Source: Streptomyces flavochromogenes
GTDB taxonomy: Bacteria > Actinomycetota > Actinomycetes > Streptomycetales > Streptomycetaceae
Reading direction: 5' to 3'
NCBI RefSeq assembly: GCF_000717595.1
Contig: NZ_JNZO01000001.1
Span: forward strand, 248,001 to 312,000
DNA: 64,000 nucleotides
The notes below the pieces were generated by a model, which made no database searches, had not been told where the DNA came from, and saw only the letters and a program-made list of their open reading frames with translations. A program made the translations under genes and the position numbers. Every line of letters begins with the position of its first letter. The stretch's first letter is position 1. Shown piece after piece: positions 25,560 to 33,701 of the stretch.

Positions 25560-26192
25560 TCATGCGGAGGCGATCGTGATCCGCGTCGTGCAGGCCACGG
25601 CGGCGACGGCCGCGCGGGGCCGGTCCGTCCAGTCGAGGAGCCGCATCTCGCCCCCGTCGTCCTGATCGGTGCTGCCGGCCTTCAGCCGGGCTTCCGCCCG
25701 GACCCACAGACGCAGCAGTGCAGGGCCGGAATCCGGTGCGGCCGCGGCCTCCGCGAGGTCGGCTTCCGGGAGGAGCCGGCGGAGTACGTGGACGGGGCCG
25801 GGGCGGCGCGTCGAGGGCTCCACGTCGATGCCGATCGCGCCCGGCCCCGCGGCGGCCGCGACGAGACCGTCGGCGTGACTGAGGCTGACGCCCGTCTCGG
25901 GGCGGCCACGCAGGTACGGGCGGCCGTGGCCCTGCCCGCCGCACCCGGGGCACAGCTGGGCGAGGACCGGCGTGTCCGGCGGGAGGCCGGTGACGCGGGC
26001 GACGCACAGCCGCACGAGGAGGCGCGCCGCCAGTACGTCGTCCCGGCGGCTCGGCAGCCGTATCCCCGTGAGGCGACGCCGTTCCCACGGGGCCAGCATG
26101 CCCTCGTCCAGCTCGGGGTGGGCCAGCACTTCCGGGGTCGTCGCCACGATGGCCAGTGCCGTGGCCCGGTCCGGCTCGGGATCGCCCGTCAT
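25560..26192 (-). CDS. 4'-phosphopantetheinyl transferase (Sfp-type, small)
   Basis: 210 residues. It should transfer phosphopantetheine from CoA to the Ser of the carrier protein encoded just upstream. The core signatures are present in order: VSLSHADGLVAAAAG, GAIGIDVEPSTRR (Mg-binding Asp-Glu) and LRLWVRAEARLKAGS, a variant of WxxKEAxxK in which the first Lys is Ala but the Glu is kept. LCPGCGGQGHGRPYL resembles the CxxCGxxHGxP segment of actinobacterial members. It ends the operon ligase-carrier protein-PPTase, 10 nt after the carrier protein stop. Its presence implies local self-sufficiency of the pathway. Confidence 0.9.
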   Translation of the reverse strand: MTGDPEPDRATALAIVATTPEVLAHPELDEGMLAPWERRRLTGIRLPSRRDDVLAARLLVRLCVARVTGLPPDTPVLAQLCPGCGGQGHGRPYLRGRPETGVSLSHADGLVAAAAGPGAIGIDVEPSTRRPGPVHVLRRLLPEADLAEAAAAPDSGPALLRLWVRAEARLKAGSTDQDDGGEMRLLDWTDRPRAAVAAVACTTRITIASA

Positions 26193-26202
26193 CGGGGGAC
26201 GC

Positions 26203-26433
26203 TCAGCCGGCGGCGCTCAGGAAGCGCTCCTGGACGCGGCCGAGGGTGCGGAAGTCGTCGATGGTGACTTCCTGGAGGTCGATGCTGCTCCCGGAGAGCT
26301 CCTCCAGGAGGTCGATGAACTCCAGGAAGTCCATCGAGTCGATGAGACGCGCCTCGATGAGGTCCTCGTCGTGGGCGATCGGGCCGTCGAGGCCGGGGTT
26401 CTTCTCGTGCAGCCACTCGGCGATGCGTTCCAT
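26203..26433 (-). CDS. Stand-alone acyl/aminoacyl carrier protein
   Basis: 76 residues from ATG 26433, which begins as other short carrier proteins of this type do (AEWLHEKNPGLDGPI). An in-frame GTG at 26457 adds eight residues but has no ribosome site. The phosphopantetheine site is LIDSMDFLEFIDLLEE with S33; DSM replaces the common DSL. The four-helix layout and length are normal. It lies between a PPTase and an amino acid:carrier-protein ligase, so the expected thioester cargo is a small amino acid rather than a fatty acid. Confidence 0.9.
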   Translation of the reverse strand: MERIAEWLHEKNPGLDGPIAHDEDLIEARLIDSMDFLEFIDLLEELSGSSIDLQEVTIDDFRTLGRVQERFLSAAG

Positions 26434-26527
26434 GGGAAGAGGTCGCTCCTTGCTCACAGCTGTCGTGGGGAATCGGGAAAGGGATGCGGGATGCGTCGGG
26501 GCGGCGCGGCGAAGCGGCGGCCTCGCT

Positions 26528-27385
26528 TCAGACGCGGGCGGCGCGGAGCCGGTCCAGGGCCTGCTCGGGGGTGCCGTGGGCGAGGATCATCGCGTGGATC
26601 CAGCGCTCGATGCCGAAGGCGACGCAGGCGCTGTACGCCGGCCCTTCCGAGCCCGCGCGGATGTCCAGCCGTTCGCCGAAGAAGTTGCGGTGCCGGTTCA
26701 CGGAGGCGATGGCCGTGCCGTCGGGGGCGCAGAACTCGTGCTTGACCGGGTCGAGCGCCATCAGCCTGGCCCGGGAGCCGCCCTTGTCGTAGAAGGGGTC
26801 GTCGGCCACGGACCTGGTCAGTTCCAGGCCGAGCAGCGCGGCCGCTTCGAGGATGAACTCGGCTCCCCGTTCCAGGTGTTCGACGGATCCCTGCTTGGTG
26901 CCGAGGTACAGGACCTCACGCATGTGGAAGCCCCACAGGCGGCGCAGGCCGTCGTAGTGGGTCTCGTTGCGGAAGCAGCGGCCGGCGGCGGAGAGACGGA
27001 GGCCTTCCTCGCCGACGTCCCGGCCCTCCAGGGAGAGCAGCAGTCCGTAGCAGGTCGCGGACGGCAGCAGATAGCCGGTCGGCCGGAGGGGCAGCTCCCC
27101 CGGCGCCTCCCCGCCCGCGAGTCCGTCGAGCGCGTCCGGGGCGAAGTGTCCGGCGGAGACGCCGAGATGGGGGAAGTTGCGGAAGAAGTCGAGGCGCGTC
27201 AGGCCCTCCACGGACAGCAGCGGCGGGCCGACGACCTCCGGTGCCGAGAGTCGTGCGGCGAGTCCGGTGAGCAGTTCGTCGAGTCCTCGCAGGAGCGCGG
27301 TCCGGACCGGGTCCAGTGTGATCAGGCCCGCGCCCGGGCTCTTCAGGCCGCCGTCCGGCAGGGCCGTGGTGCTGCGTGTGCTCAT
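26528..27385 (-). CDS. Amino acid:[carrier protein] ligase (seryl-tRNA-synthetase-like, class II)
   Basis: 285 residues from ATG 27385. This is a trimmed atypical SerRS lacking the tRNA-binding coiled-coil arm. Class II motif 2 is seen as AGRCFRNETHYDGLRRLWGF and motif 3 as SACVAFGIERWIHAM. C112, E157 and C254 fall where zinc ligands sit in aa:CP ligases (Cys, Glu, Cys; the first two are 45 residues apart here as in the Bradyrhizobium enzyme I recall). Such enzymes adenylate glycine or alanine and load it onto a carrier protein instead of tRNA. Adjacent carrier protein and PPTase genes support this role. Amino-acid specificity cannot be read. Confidence 0.9.
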   Translation of the reverse strand: MSTRSTTALPDGGLKSPGAGLITLDPVRTALLRGLDELLTGLAARLSAPEVVGPPLLSVEGLTRLDFFRNFPHLGVSAGHFAPDALDGLAGGEAPGELPLRPTGYLLPSATCYGLLLSLEGRDVGEEGLRLSAAGRCFRNETHYDGLRRLWGFHMREVLYLGTKQGSVEHLERGAEFILEAAALLGLELTRSVADDPFYDKGGSRARLMALDPVKHEFCAPDGTAIASVNRHRNFFGERLDIRAGSEGPAYSACVAFGIERWIHAMILAHGTPEQALDRLRAARV

Positions 27386-27540
27386 GGAAACCGCTCCCTC
27401 TGGGCGTGGGCGAACCGAGATGCGGGTGAACGCCCATGGACGTGGTCGCCTTCGACCGCGAAGCGCAGCAGCGATGAAGTCGGCTGACATCCCTGCGGGA
27501 CCGGACTGCGCAAGGGGACAGTAGGTCAGCCTCGTGCAGG

Positions 27541-27552
27541 TTGTCTAGACCA
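27541..27552. promoter_or_regulatory. DasR/GntR-like operator, site 1
   Basis: TTGTCTAGACCA matches 11 of 12 bases of the palindromic core TGGTCTAGACCA of DasR-responsive elements. It lies 155 bp upstream of the ligase start, so it is placed to affect the leftward operon. Confidence 0.5.
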
Positions 27553-27610
27553 AAGCCGATAGGCTGCCACATGCAACTCCGCATATTGAGACGTCACTTG
27601 ACAACAAGTA

Positions 27611-27622
27611 TGGTCTAAACCA
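27611..27622. promoter_or_regulatory. DasR/GntR-like operator, site 2, overlapping a promoter
   Basis: TGGTCTAAACCA matches 11 of 12 bases of the same core. It is exactly 70 bp centre-to-centre from site 1 and starts 7 bp after a TTGACA -35 element, so a bound repressor would block the rightward promoter. Confidence 0.55.
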
Positions 27623-27806
27623 ATTGTTCTGAACGGCGTGGCCCACACATCCCGCGCCGGGCGCCGCCGTGCGTCCGCTCCGTACCCCCGACGTCCGCCC
27701 TTCCGTCTGCCCGTGCCACTCGCCCCCGGCTCCGCGCCGAGGGTTTCTCCGTGCTGTCCACCGGCCGGGGAACGCGTTGCCCCGACTCCCGCCCTGGAGG
27801 GACCAG

Positions 27807-29111
27807 ATGACGACGCCCGCACCCCATCGCCCCCGCCGCCGCCCCCACCTCCACCGGGCGGCCTCGGACCTGCCGTACTTCAGCGCGGACGGCGAGTCCT
27901 ATCTCGCCCAGACCACGCTGCGGGAGCTGAAGAAGTCACGGCCGCTGCGGGTGCTGTCCGAGGAGGACTTCGCGCACTGGCAGACGTACGGCTACGTCAT
28001 TGTCCGCGAGGCGATCCCGGCGGAGGCTGCCAAGCGCCTGCTCGACTTCGCCTGGGACTTCCAGGGCCTCGACCCGGACAGGCCGGAGACCTGGTACGAG
28101 GACCGGCCGTTCCGCTCCGAGCTCGACCAACAGCTGCACGTCTACGGCTTCGTGGAGGCGTACCACCACCAGCTCCTCTGGGACAACCGCCAGGCCCAGC
28201 GCGTCTACGACGCCTTCGTGGACGTCTGGGACTGCGAGGAGCTGTGGGTCACCCAGGACCGGCTCAACCTCAACCCGCCCAACATCGGGAACCGCGACCG
28301 TGCCCTCATCGAGCCCACGGACCGCGGCTTCGACATCGAACTGCACTGGGACATCGACACCACGCTCGGGGTCCCTCCGCAGCGCGTGCAGGGGATCATC
28401 GCGCTCAACGACACCCGGCCCGAGTCGGGCGGCTTCCAGTGCGACCCGGAGCTGTTCCGGCGATTCGAGGAGTGGAAGGTCGCCCAGCCGGCCGACCGCG
28501 ACCCGCTGCGACCCGCCGTGGACCGCACCGAGTACCCCGTCGTACGCCCCGATCTGCGCCCCGGCGACCTGCTGATCTGGAACGGACTGCTCGCCCATGG
28601 CGTGGCACGCAATGTGTCCGAGGACCAGGTGAGGGCGGTCCAGTACCTGTCGATGATGCCGGCGCTCGAGGAGCACGAGCGGCTCAGGCGGTCGCGCGTC
28701 GACTCCTGGCGGCACCTGCGCACCCCGCGCTGGAACCGGACCCTGGTGGGCGACCCCGTGCTCCACGAGTCCAAGCGGTACCCGACTGCCACCCTGAACG
28801 ACCTCGGCAGCCGTCTGCTGGGCCTCACCTCGTGGAAGGACGCGGCGGAAGCATCCACGTCCGACGGAGGCGAGGGTGCGGGCGCGGCTTCGGGTCCGGG
28901 CACCGGTTCAGGTTCGGGTTCGGCCGACGGCGCGGGCGCAGGCACCGGCGCGGGCGTCGGTGCGGACACGGGCACCGGCGCGGGCGCGGAGGCCACCCGC
29001 GCGGCGGCTCCGGCCGGAAGCCCGGCCGCGAGCCCGGACCCGGCCGCCGGCAAGGGCGCCGCCACCGTCCCCGACCAGGGAGGGGAGCCGGCGTGCGCCG
29101 TGTCTGTCTGA
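27807..29111 (+). CDS. PhyH-family Fe(II)/2-oxoglutarate dioxygenase with Gly/Ala-rich tail
   Basis: 434 residues from ATG 27807 with GGAGGG. Residues about 55-300 are a phytanoyl-CoA-dioxygenase-like jelly roll. The iron ligands are H180-x-D182 (ELHWDIDTT) and H264 (NGLLAHGVARN), with R276 as likely 2-oxoglutarate partner; LRPGDLLIWNG is typical. Residues 350-434 are low-complexity Gly/Ala/Ser/Thr repeats, an unusual flexible extension. It should hydroxylate an aliphatic carbon, plausibly of an amino acid or aminoacyl group on the carrier protein. Its end overlaps the next gene by 19 bp, so the two are coupled. Confidence 0.9.
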   Translation: MTTPAPHRPRRRPHLHRAASDLPYFSADGESYLAQTTLRELKKSRPLRVLSEEDFAHWQTYGYVIVREAIPAEAAKRLLDFAWDFQGLDPDRPETWYEDRPFRSELDQQLHVYGFVEAYHHQLLWDNRQAQRVYDAFVDVWDCEELWVTQDRLNLNPPNIGNRDRALIEPTDRGFDIELHWDIDTTLGVPPQRVQGIIALNDTRPESGGFQCDPELFRRFEEWKVAQPADRDPLRPAVDRTEYPVVRPDLRPGDLLIWNGLLAHGVARNVSEDQVRAVQYLSMMPALEEHERLRRSRVDSWRHLRTPRWNRTLVGDPVLHESKRYPTATLNDLGSRLLGLTSWKDAAEASTSDGGEGAGAASGPGTGSGSGSADGAGAGTGAGVGADTGTGAGAEATRAAAPAGSPAASPDPAAGKGAATVPDQGGEPACAVSV

Positions 29112-32100
29112 CCCTGCCCACCCACCGGGCCTGCGCCGCGACCGTCCGGGCCGTGGCCGAGGAGGCCGCGTACGGCGCCCGCGCGTTCGGCGTGGAGGTG
29201 CTGCTCCTCGTCCTGGACTCCTCCGACGCCGAGATCGTCGCCGAGCACCGCGCCGTGATCGCCTCGCTGCCCGTCGTCCCCGGGGTCGTCGTCCACCACC
29301 TCGACGAGGACGAGCAGCGGGACTTCCTGCGGGAGGTCATCGCCCGGTCCGGCGTCCCCGCGCCGGACCGCGTGCTCCGCCTGATGCTGCCCGACCGCGT
29401 CTCCTACGGCGCCTGCACCAACCGCGCCTTCCTCCTCGCGGAGGCCCTGGGCTGCACGTCGGTCCACCGCCGCGACTCGGACAGCCGCTACCAGTACCTG
29501 GACGGGGAACCGGTCTTCCCCCTCCACCACGAACTCACGGCACTGGGGCTGCGAGCCGCCGACGTGGCCGGTCTGGTCTCCCGGAGCAGGCTCGACCCCG
29601 CCTGCGCGGACCGGCCGGTGTCCCTGGTGGGCGGCTCCTTCGTCGGCGAGATGTCCGTGGACGTCGAGGAGATCCGCCGTATCGACCCGGGGATCTACGA
29701 GGACGTCGTCGGCCTGTCGGTCCCCTCCGACTACCCGGAGATCTGGCGCAGGAACCTGATCGCCGAGTCGTTCCGGGGCGCCGGAACCGCCGCGTACACC
29801 GCAGACCGGACGACTCTCATGAGCGTCAGCCCGACGCGTGTGGACATGTGCAACATCGCCTTCGACCGCGAGGTGTACGGCCGGGTGCCGCTGCCACCCG
29901 CCACCGACACCATCGGCAGCGACTACTTCCTCATCCATCTGGTCCAGGACGCCCGCCTCCCGGGCGTCCTCCACAACCGGCACATCGTCAACTTCCATAC
30001 CGACGAACGCCGTTCGGACGCCGGTTTCCTCGCCTACCAGCTTCGCTTCGCCAAGTACCTCCTTTCCACACCCCACTTCGCGTCGGTCTACTCCGCGATG
30101 ACGGAGGCCGGTGACGCACTGCTCGACGCCGAGGGTCACGTCCGGGCCTCCGTCGTCTCCGGGTTCGTCAGGAACAGCACCCGAGTGGACCGGTCGGCGA
30201 ACGCCGAACGGCTCGCCGTCCTCGACCGCTCCTACCGCGCCCTGGGCGGCCGCTACACCGGCGCGGCCGACGCCCTCGCCCCTCTCCGCGAGCAGCTCCT
30301 CGACGAGGCACGGCAGGACATGGAGGAGTTCGCCCTGCTGACCGACGCGTGGGAGTCGCTGACCCGCGCGAGCCGGACGGTCCCCCCGAGGAACGCCCGC
30401 ACCCTCACCGTGGCGTACGCCGGGGGCGAGGAGCGCCGGGGCCCCGTCTCCATGGGGCAGGCCAACATGATCCGCTGCATGCTGCGGGACGAGCCGGACC
30501 ACATCAACATCCACGATGTGTGGCCCGTGCCCGAGGGGACACGGACGGAGTCCGCGATCGAGGCCCTCCGGGCGCTCGCGGTACGGCACGAGGCGCTCCG
30601 TACGACGTTTCCGCACGCCGCCGGGAGCGCACCCCGGGAGCAGGTGGTGGCGGCCGAAGGGACGTTCACGGTCACCGTCCTCGATCACGACGACCTGCCG
30701 GACGACCCCACCGGGTACGCCGAGTCGTTGGCCCGCCGGGCCCGCGCCGAACGCTTCGCCCTGGACCGGGACTTCCCCCTCCGCATCTCCCTCGTCGCCC
30801 GGTCCGGCGCACCCGTCTTCGTGGCCGTGGCGGCGAGCCACGCCGTGACCGACGTCAGCGCCCTCGCGGTCCTCAAGGAGGAGTGGCTGAGCCTGCTCGC
30901 CGGTGAGACCCTCCCGCCGCCGGCGTCCCTCACACCGCTCGGCCTCGCCGCCGAGGAGGCGACCCCGGCCGGGCTCCGCAGGTCCGAGGCCTCGCTGCGG
31001 TACTGGGAGCGGATCATCCGCACCGGACCCCAGGCCATGTTCGCCGAGCCGGGCGCCGAGGGGACCGACGTGCGGACTCCGCAGCTCACCCTCCGCTCCC
31101 GGCGGGCCGCGCGGGCCCTCGCGCTCGTGGCCGAGCGGACCGGAGGCATGCCGTCCACAGTGCTGCTGACCGCGTGGTGCGCGCTCGTCGCCCACCGTAC
31201 GGACCAGCCCGCGTGCGTGGCCGCCGTCCCGACGTCCAACCGCTACCACCCCCGGCTCACCCGCTCGGTGAACACGCTGTCCCAGGACGCGCTGCTCGCC
31301 CTCGACGTCCGGGTACCGACCTTCGACGCACTGCTCAAGAAGGCCTGGGGGGCGGCGCTCAACGCGTACCGGCACAGTCGGTTCGACGCGGTGGCGCTCT
31401 GGGAGATGATCGGGAGGACGACTCACGAACGGGGCAGCCGGTTCGCGCGCGATGTCGTCTTCAACGACGTCAGCACGCTTCCCGCAACGGTCACGACGGT
31501 CACGTCCGCGGCCGAGGAGGCTGCGGCGGCCGCGACCCCGGAGACAGCCAATGGACCTGATCTGGAACTGAGTTGGGGCCCGGACCAGGTGCTGCCGACC
31601 CGCGTCCTGACCTTCGTCCACGCGATCCGCCCGGTACTGCACCTGAGCACCTGGTCGGATCCCGCGCTGTTCAAGCGGGACGAGGCGGAGGCCTTCCTGA
31701 CCGGCCTCGTACGGCTTCTGGAGGCGGCCGCCACGGACGACGTACCCCTCGCGTCGCTGACCGAGGTGACGGGTGTCCGTCCCGTCGAGCGGGGACCGAG
31801 GTGGTGCCGGGTCGACGGGTCCTGGACGTCGCCGCCGCTCGTGGCGCAGGCACTGAGCGAGGCCCTGGAGGGCCTGTCCGTACACGTGACCGCGGATGCC
31901 GCGACGCCGGACGCCACGACCCCGGACGGCCCGACGCCGAAGGACGCGATCCTGACGGCGTACATCGCCGCCGGCGACACCCCGCTGACACCGGCACGGG
32001 CCCACACCGCACTGATGGACGCGCTCCCCGGTCGCCCCGGAGTACTGGCCCCGCGCCGGTACGTGATCGTCCAGAACCCGCCGACGGAGGCGGACCGGAC

Positions 32101-32164
32101 CAGCGCCTGGCTCCGGCAGCAGATTCTCAGGGAAGGGACCGGCCGGGACCGGGATGTGACATGA
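29093..32164 (+). CDS. Fusion of glycosyltransferase-like (DUF6271-type) domain and NRPS condensation domain
   Basis: 1023 residues from GTG 29093 (AGGGGAG upstream). Residues 1-430 resemble a GT-A nucleotide-sugar transferase: strand-rich VCLTLPTHRACAATVRAVAE, then SVHRRDSDSRYQYLDGEP with a D128-S-D130 DXD-like motif and TDTIGSDYFLIHLVQDARLP. Residues 435-880 are a condensation domain: motif C1 GPVSMGQANMIRCML, C2 RHEALRTTF (498-506) and C3 ASHAVTDVSA, where the second His (H583) and the Asp (D587) of HHxxxDG remain but the first His is Ser and the Gly is Val. It has no adenylation or carrier domain, so it must use the free carrier protein. Confidence 0.85.
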   Translation: MRRVCLTLPTHRACAATVRAVAEEAAYGARAFGVEVLLLVLDSSDAEIVAEHRAVIASLPVVPGVVVHHLDEDEQRDFLREVIARSGVPAPDRVLRLMLPDRVSYGACTNRAFLLAEALGCTSVHRRDSDSRYQYLDGEPVFPLHHELTALGLRAADVAGLVSRSRLDPACADRPVSLVGGSFVGEMSVDVEEIRRIDPGIYEDVVGLSVPSDYPEIWRRNLIAESFRGAGTAAYTADRTTLMSVSPTRVDMCNIAFDREVYGRVPLPPATDTIGSDYFLIHLVQDARLPGVLHNRHIVNFHTDERRSDAGFLAYQLRFAKYLLSTPHFASVYSAMTEAGDALLDAEGHVRASVVSGFVRNSTRVDRSANAERLAVLDRSYRALGGRYTGAADALAPLREQLLDEARQDMEEFALLTDAWESLTRASRTVPPRNARTLTVAYAGGEERRGPVSMGQANMIRCMLRDEPDHINIHDVWPVPEGTRTESAIEALRALAVRHEALRTTFPHAAGSAPREQVVAAEGTFTVTVLDHDDLPDDPTGYAESLARRARAERFALDRDFPLRISLVARSGAPVFVAVAASHAVTDVSALAVLKEEWLSLLAGETLPPPASLTPLGLAAEEATPAGLRRSEASLRYWERIIRTGPQAMFAEPGAEGTDVRTPQLTLRSRRAARALALVAERTGGMPSTVLLTAWCALVAHRTDQPACVAAVPTSNRYHPRLTRSVNTLSQDALLALDVRVPTFDALLKKAWGAALNAYRHSRFDAVALWEMIGRTTHERGSRFARDVVFNDVSTLPATVTTVTSAAEEAAAAATPETANGPDLELSWGPDQVLPTRVLTFVHAIRPVLHLSTWSDPALFKRDEAEAFLTGLVRLLEAAATDDVPLASLTEVTGVRPVERGPRWCRVDGSWTSPPLVAQALSEALEGLSVHVTADAATPDATTPDGPTPKDAILTAYIAAGDTPLTPARAHTALMDALPGRPGVLAPRRYVIVQNPPTEADRTSAWLRQQILREGTGRDRDVT

Positions 32165-33426
32165 CGATGGATGAGGCAACCGCGCAACGGGAGCAGGCCA
32201 TTCCTCCCAGCCCGTGGCGATCGAGTCGCTTCCGGCTGTTCTTCACCGCGCGCAGCACCTCGCTGCTCGCCGACGGCATGCTGATGGTGTCGCTCACGAC
32301 CGCCGTGCTCGGCGCGGGATACGGGGCGGGCGGTGTGGGATACGCCCTCGCCGCGTGGATGGCACCGATCGTGCTGCTCGTGTTGTTCGGCGGCGTGCTC
32401 GCCGACCGGTTCACGCCGCAGGTGATGATGGTCGGCGCGGACGTGGTGCGCATGGTGGCCATGCTGGCGCTCGCGGTACTGCTGATCGGCTCGGACGTGC
32501 GGCTGTGGCACATCATGGCGCTGCTCGCGCTCAGCGGCGCCGCGACCGCGATGTTCCAGCCGGGTCTGGCGAGTCTGGTCCCCCGGGTCGCCGAGGACAT
32601 CCAGCGGGCCAACGCGCTGCTGCGGATCTCCGAGGCGATCTGCACGCTGCTCGGACCGGGCGTGGCAGGCCTTCTCGTGGCCTACTGGAACGTGGCGGGT
32701 TCGTTCGTGGTCATCGCGGCGGCGTACGCGCTGAGCGCCCTCGGCCTGGCACCGCTGCGTCGGCTCGGCACCGCCAAGGACGAGAGCGACGACCCGATGT
32801 GGCACCGGCTGGCCACCGGCTGGCACGAGTTCAGGTCGCGCTCGTGGCTGTGGGGCGTCATCGCGGTGTGGGCGGTGTACGGCCTGTTCGTCTTCGGCCC
32901 GGCGCTGCCGCTCGGCGCGGCGCTGCTCACCGAACAGCACGGTGCGAGCGGCTACGGCTGGATCGCCTCGGCCGACGGAGCCGGCACGATCGTCGGCGGC
33001 CTGCTCGGCATGCGGGTCCGCCCGAGGCGCCCGCTGGTCGCGGGAGCCTGCGCGATGTTCTTCTTCGCCCTCAACCCCCTCGCACCCGCTCTGGGCTGGT
33101 CCTTCACGGTGACGGCGCTCACCGGCGTCGTGGCGGGCTGCGGGTTCGCCTTCTGGGGCGTCATGTGGGCGACGAGCGTGCAGTCCCACATCCCGCTCGC
33201 CGTCCTGAGCCGCGTCTCGGCGTACGACGTGGCCGGCTCCATCATGGTCATCCCCCTGGGCCGAGCCCTGGCCGGCCCGGCGGCGGACGCCTACGGCGCG
33301 GACCGGGTGCTGCTGTTCTCGTCGGTCATGGGCGTCGCCCTGATCGGCGTCATGCTCTCCGTACCCGCGATCCGCTCACTGGGACGCTCACCGAAGGAGT
33401 CACCGGCTCCGGCCACGGGTACGTAG
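32161..33426 (+). CDS. MFS exporter of the carrier-protein cluster
   Basis: 421 residues from ATG 32161, overlapping the fusion gene by ATGA. Twelve membrane helices are predicted. The loop 2-3 motif GGVLADRFTPQVMM resembles the MFS A-motif, and LLGPGVAGLLVAYWNVAGSF is typical of the MFS_3/enterobactin-exporter (EntS) group. As the last gene of a tightly coupled operon it probably exports the pathway product and may give self-resistance. Confidence 0.9.
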   Translation: MTMDEATAQREQAIPPSPWRSSRFRLFFTARSTSLLADGMLMVSLTTAVLGAGYGAGGVGYALAAWMAPIVLLVLFGGVLADRFTPQVMMVGADVVRMVAMLALAVLLIGSDVRLWHIMALLALSGAATAMFQPGLASLVPRVAEDIQRANALLRISEAICTLLGPGVAGLLVAYWNVAGSFVVIAAAYALSALGLAPLRRLGTAKDESDDPMWHRLATGWHEFRSRSWLWGVIAVWAVYGLFVFGPALPLGAALLTEQHGASGYGWIASADGAGTIVGGLLGMRVRPRRPLVAGACAMFFFALNPLAPALGWSFTVTALTGVVAGCGFAFWGVMWATSVQSHIPLAVLSRVSAYDVAGSIMVIPLGRALAGPAADAYGADRVLLFSSVMGVALIGVMLSVPAIRSLGRSPKESPAPATGT

Positions 33427-33701
33427 GGGCGTCGTCGATCGGGACCGCGGCTCCGACGGCCCGGTCCCGCGGGCCGCCGTCACCCTGGACGCCCGCGCCG
33501 CCCGTATCCGCCGGCGCCGGCGGCTCCTCTTGCACTCCGAAGCCGAGCCCGAAGCCGAGACCGCGGTCGAGACCGAGTCCTCGTCACGGGGCCGAGGTGT
33601 CCGGTCGGCCCTCGCATGCGGAGGGCCGTTCGCGGGAAGACTCCCGGAGGAGGCCTTCGGGCCCCACGGGTTCCGCACGCGGCTGCGAGGCGATTCCAGT
33701 C

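Larger units (their letters stand above)
27386..27806. other. 421-bp divergent promoter region of the carrier-protein cluster
   Basis: No gene seen. The part from about 27535 to 27635 is strikingly AT-rich compared with its surroundings. It holds two DasR/GntR-like palindromes (27541 and 27611, listed separately) and a consensus TTGACA at 27598-27603 pointing right toward the dioxygenase gene. The segment next to the dioxygenase start (27640-27795) is an untranslated leader of about 150 nt or more. Confidence 0.6.

Noticed and set aside
28205..32179. A 1324-codon open frame on the minus strand opposite the dioxygenase and fusion genes
   Set aside because: It is an antisense shadow of GC-rich coding DNA: Pro/Arg/Gly-rich with no domains, while the plus-strand frames carry clear motifs and ribosome sites.
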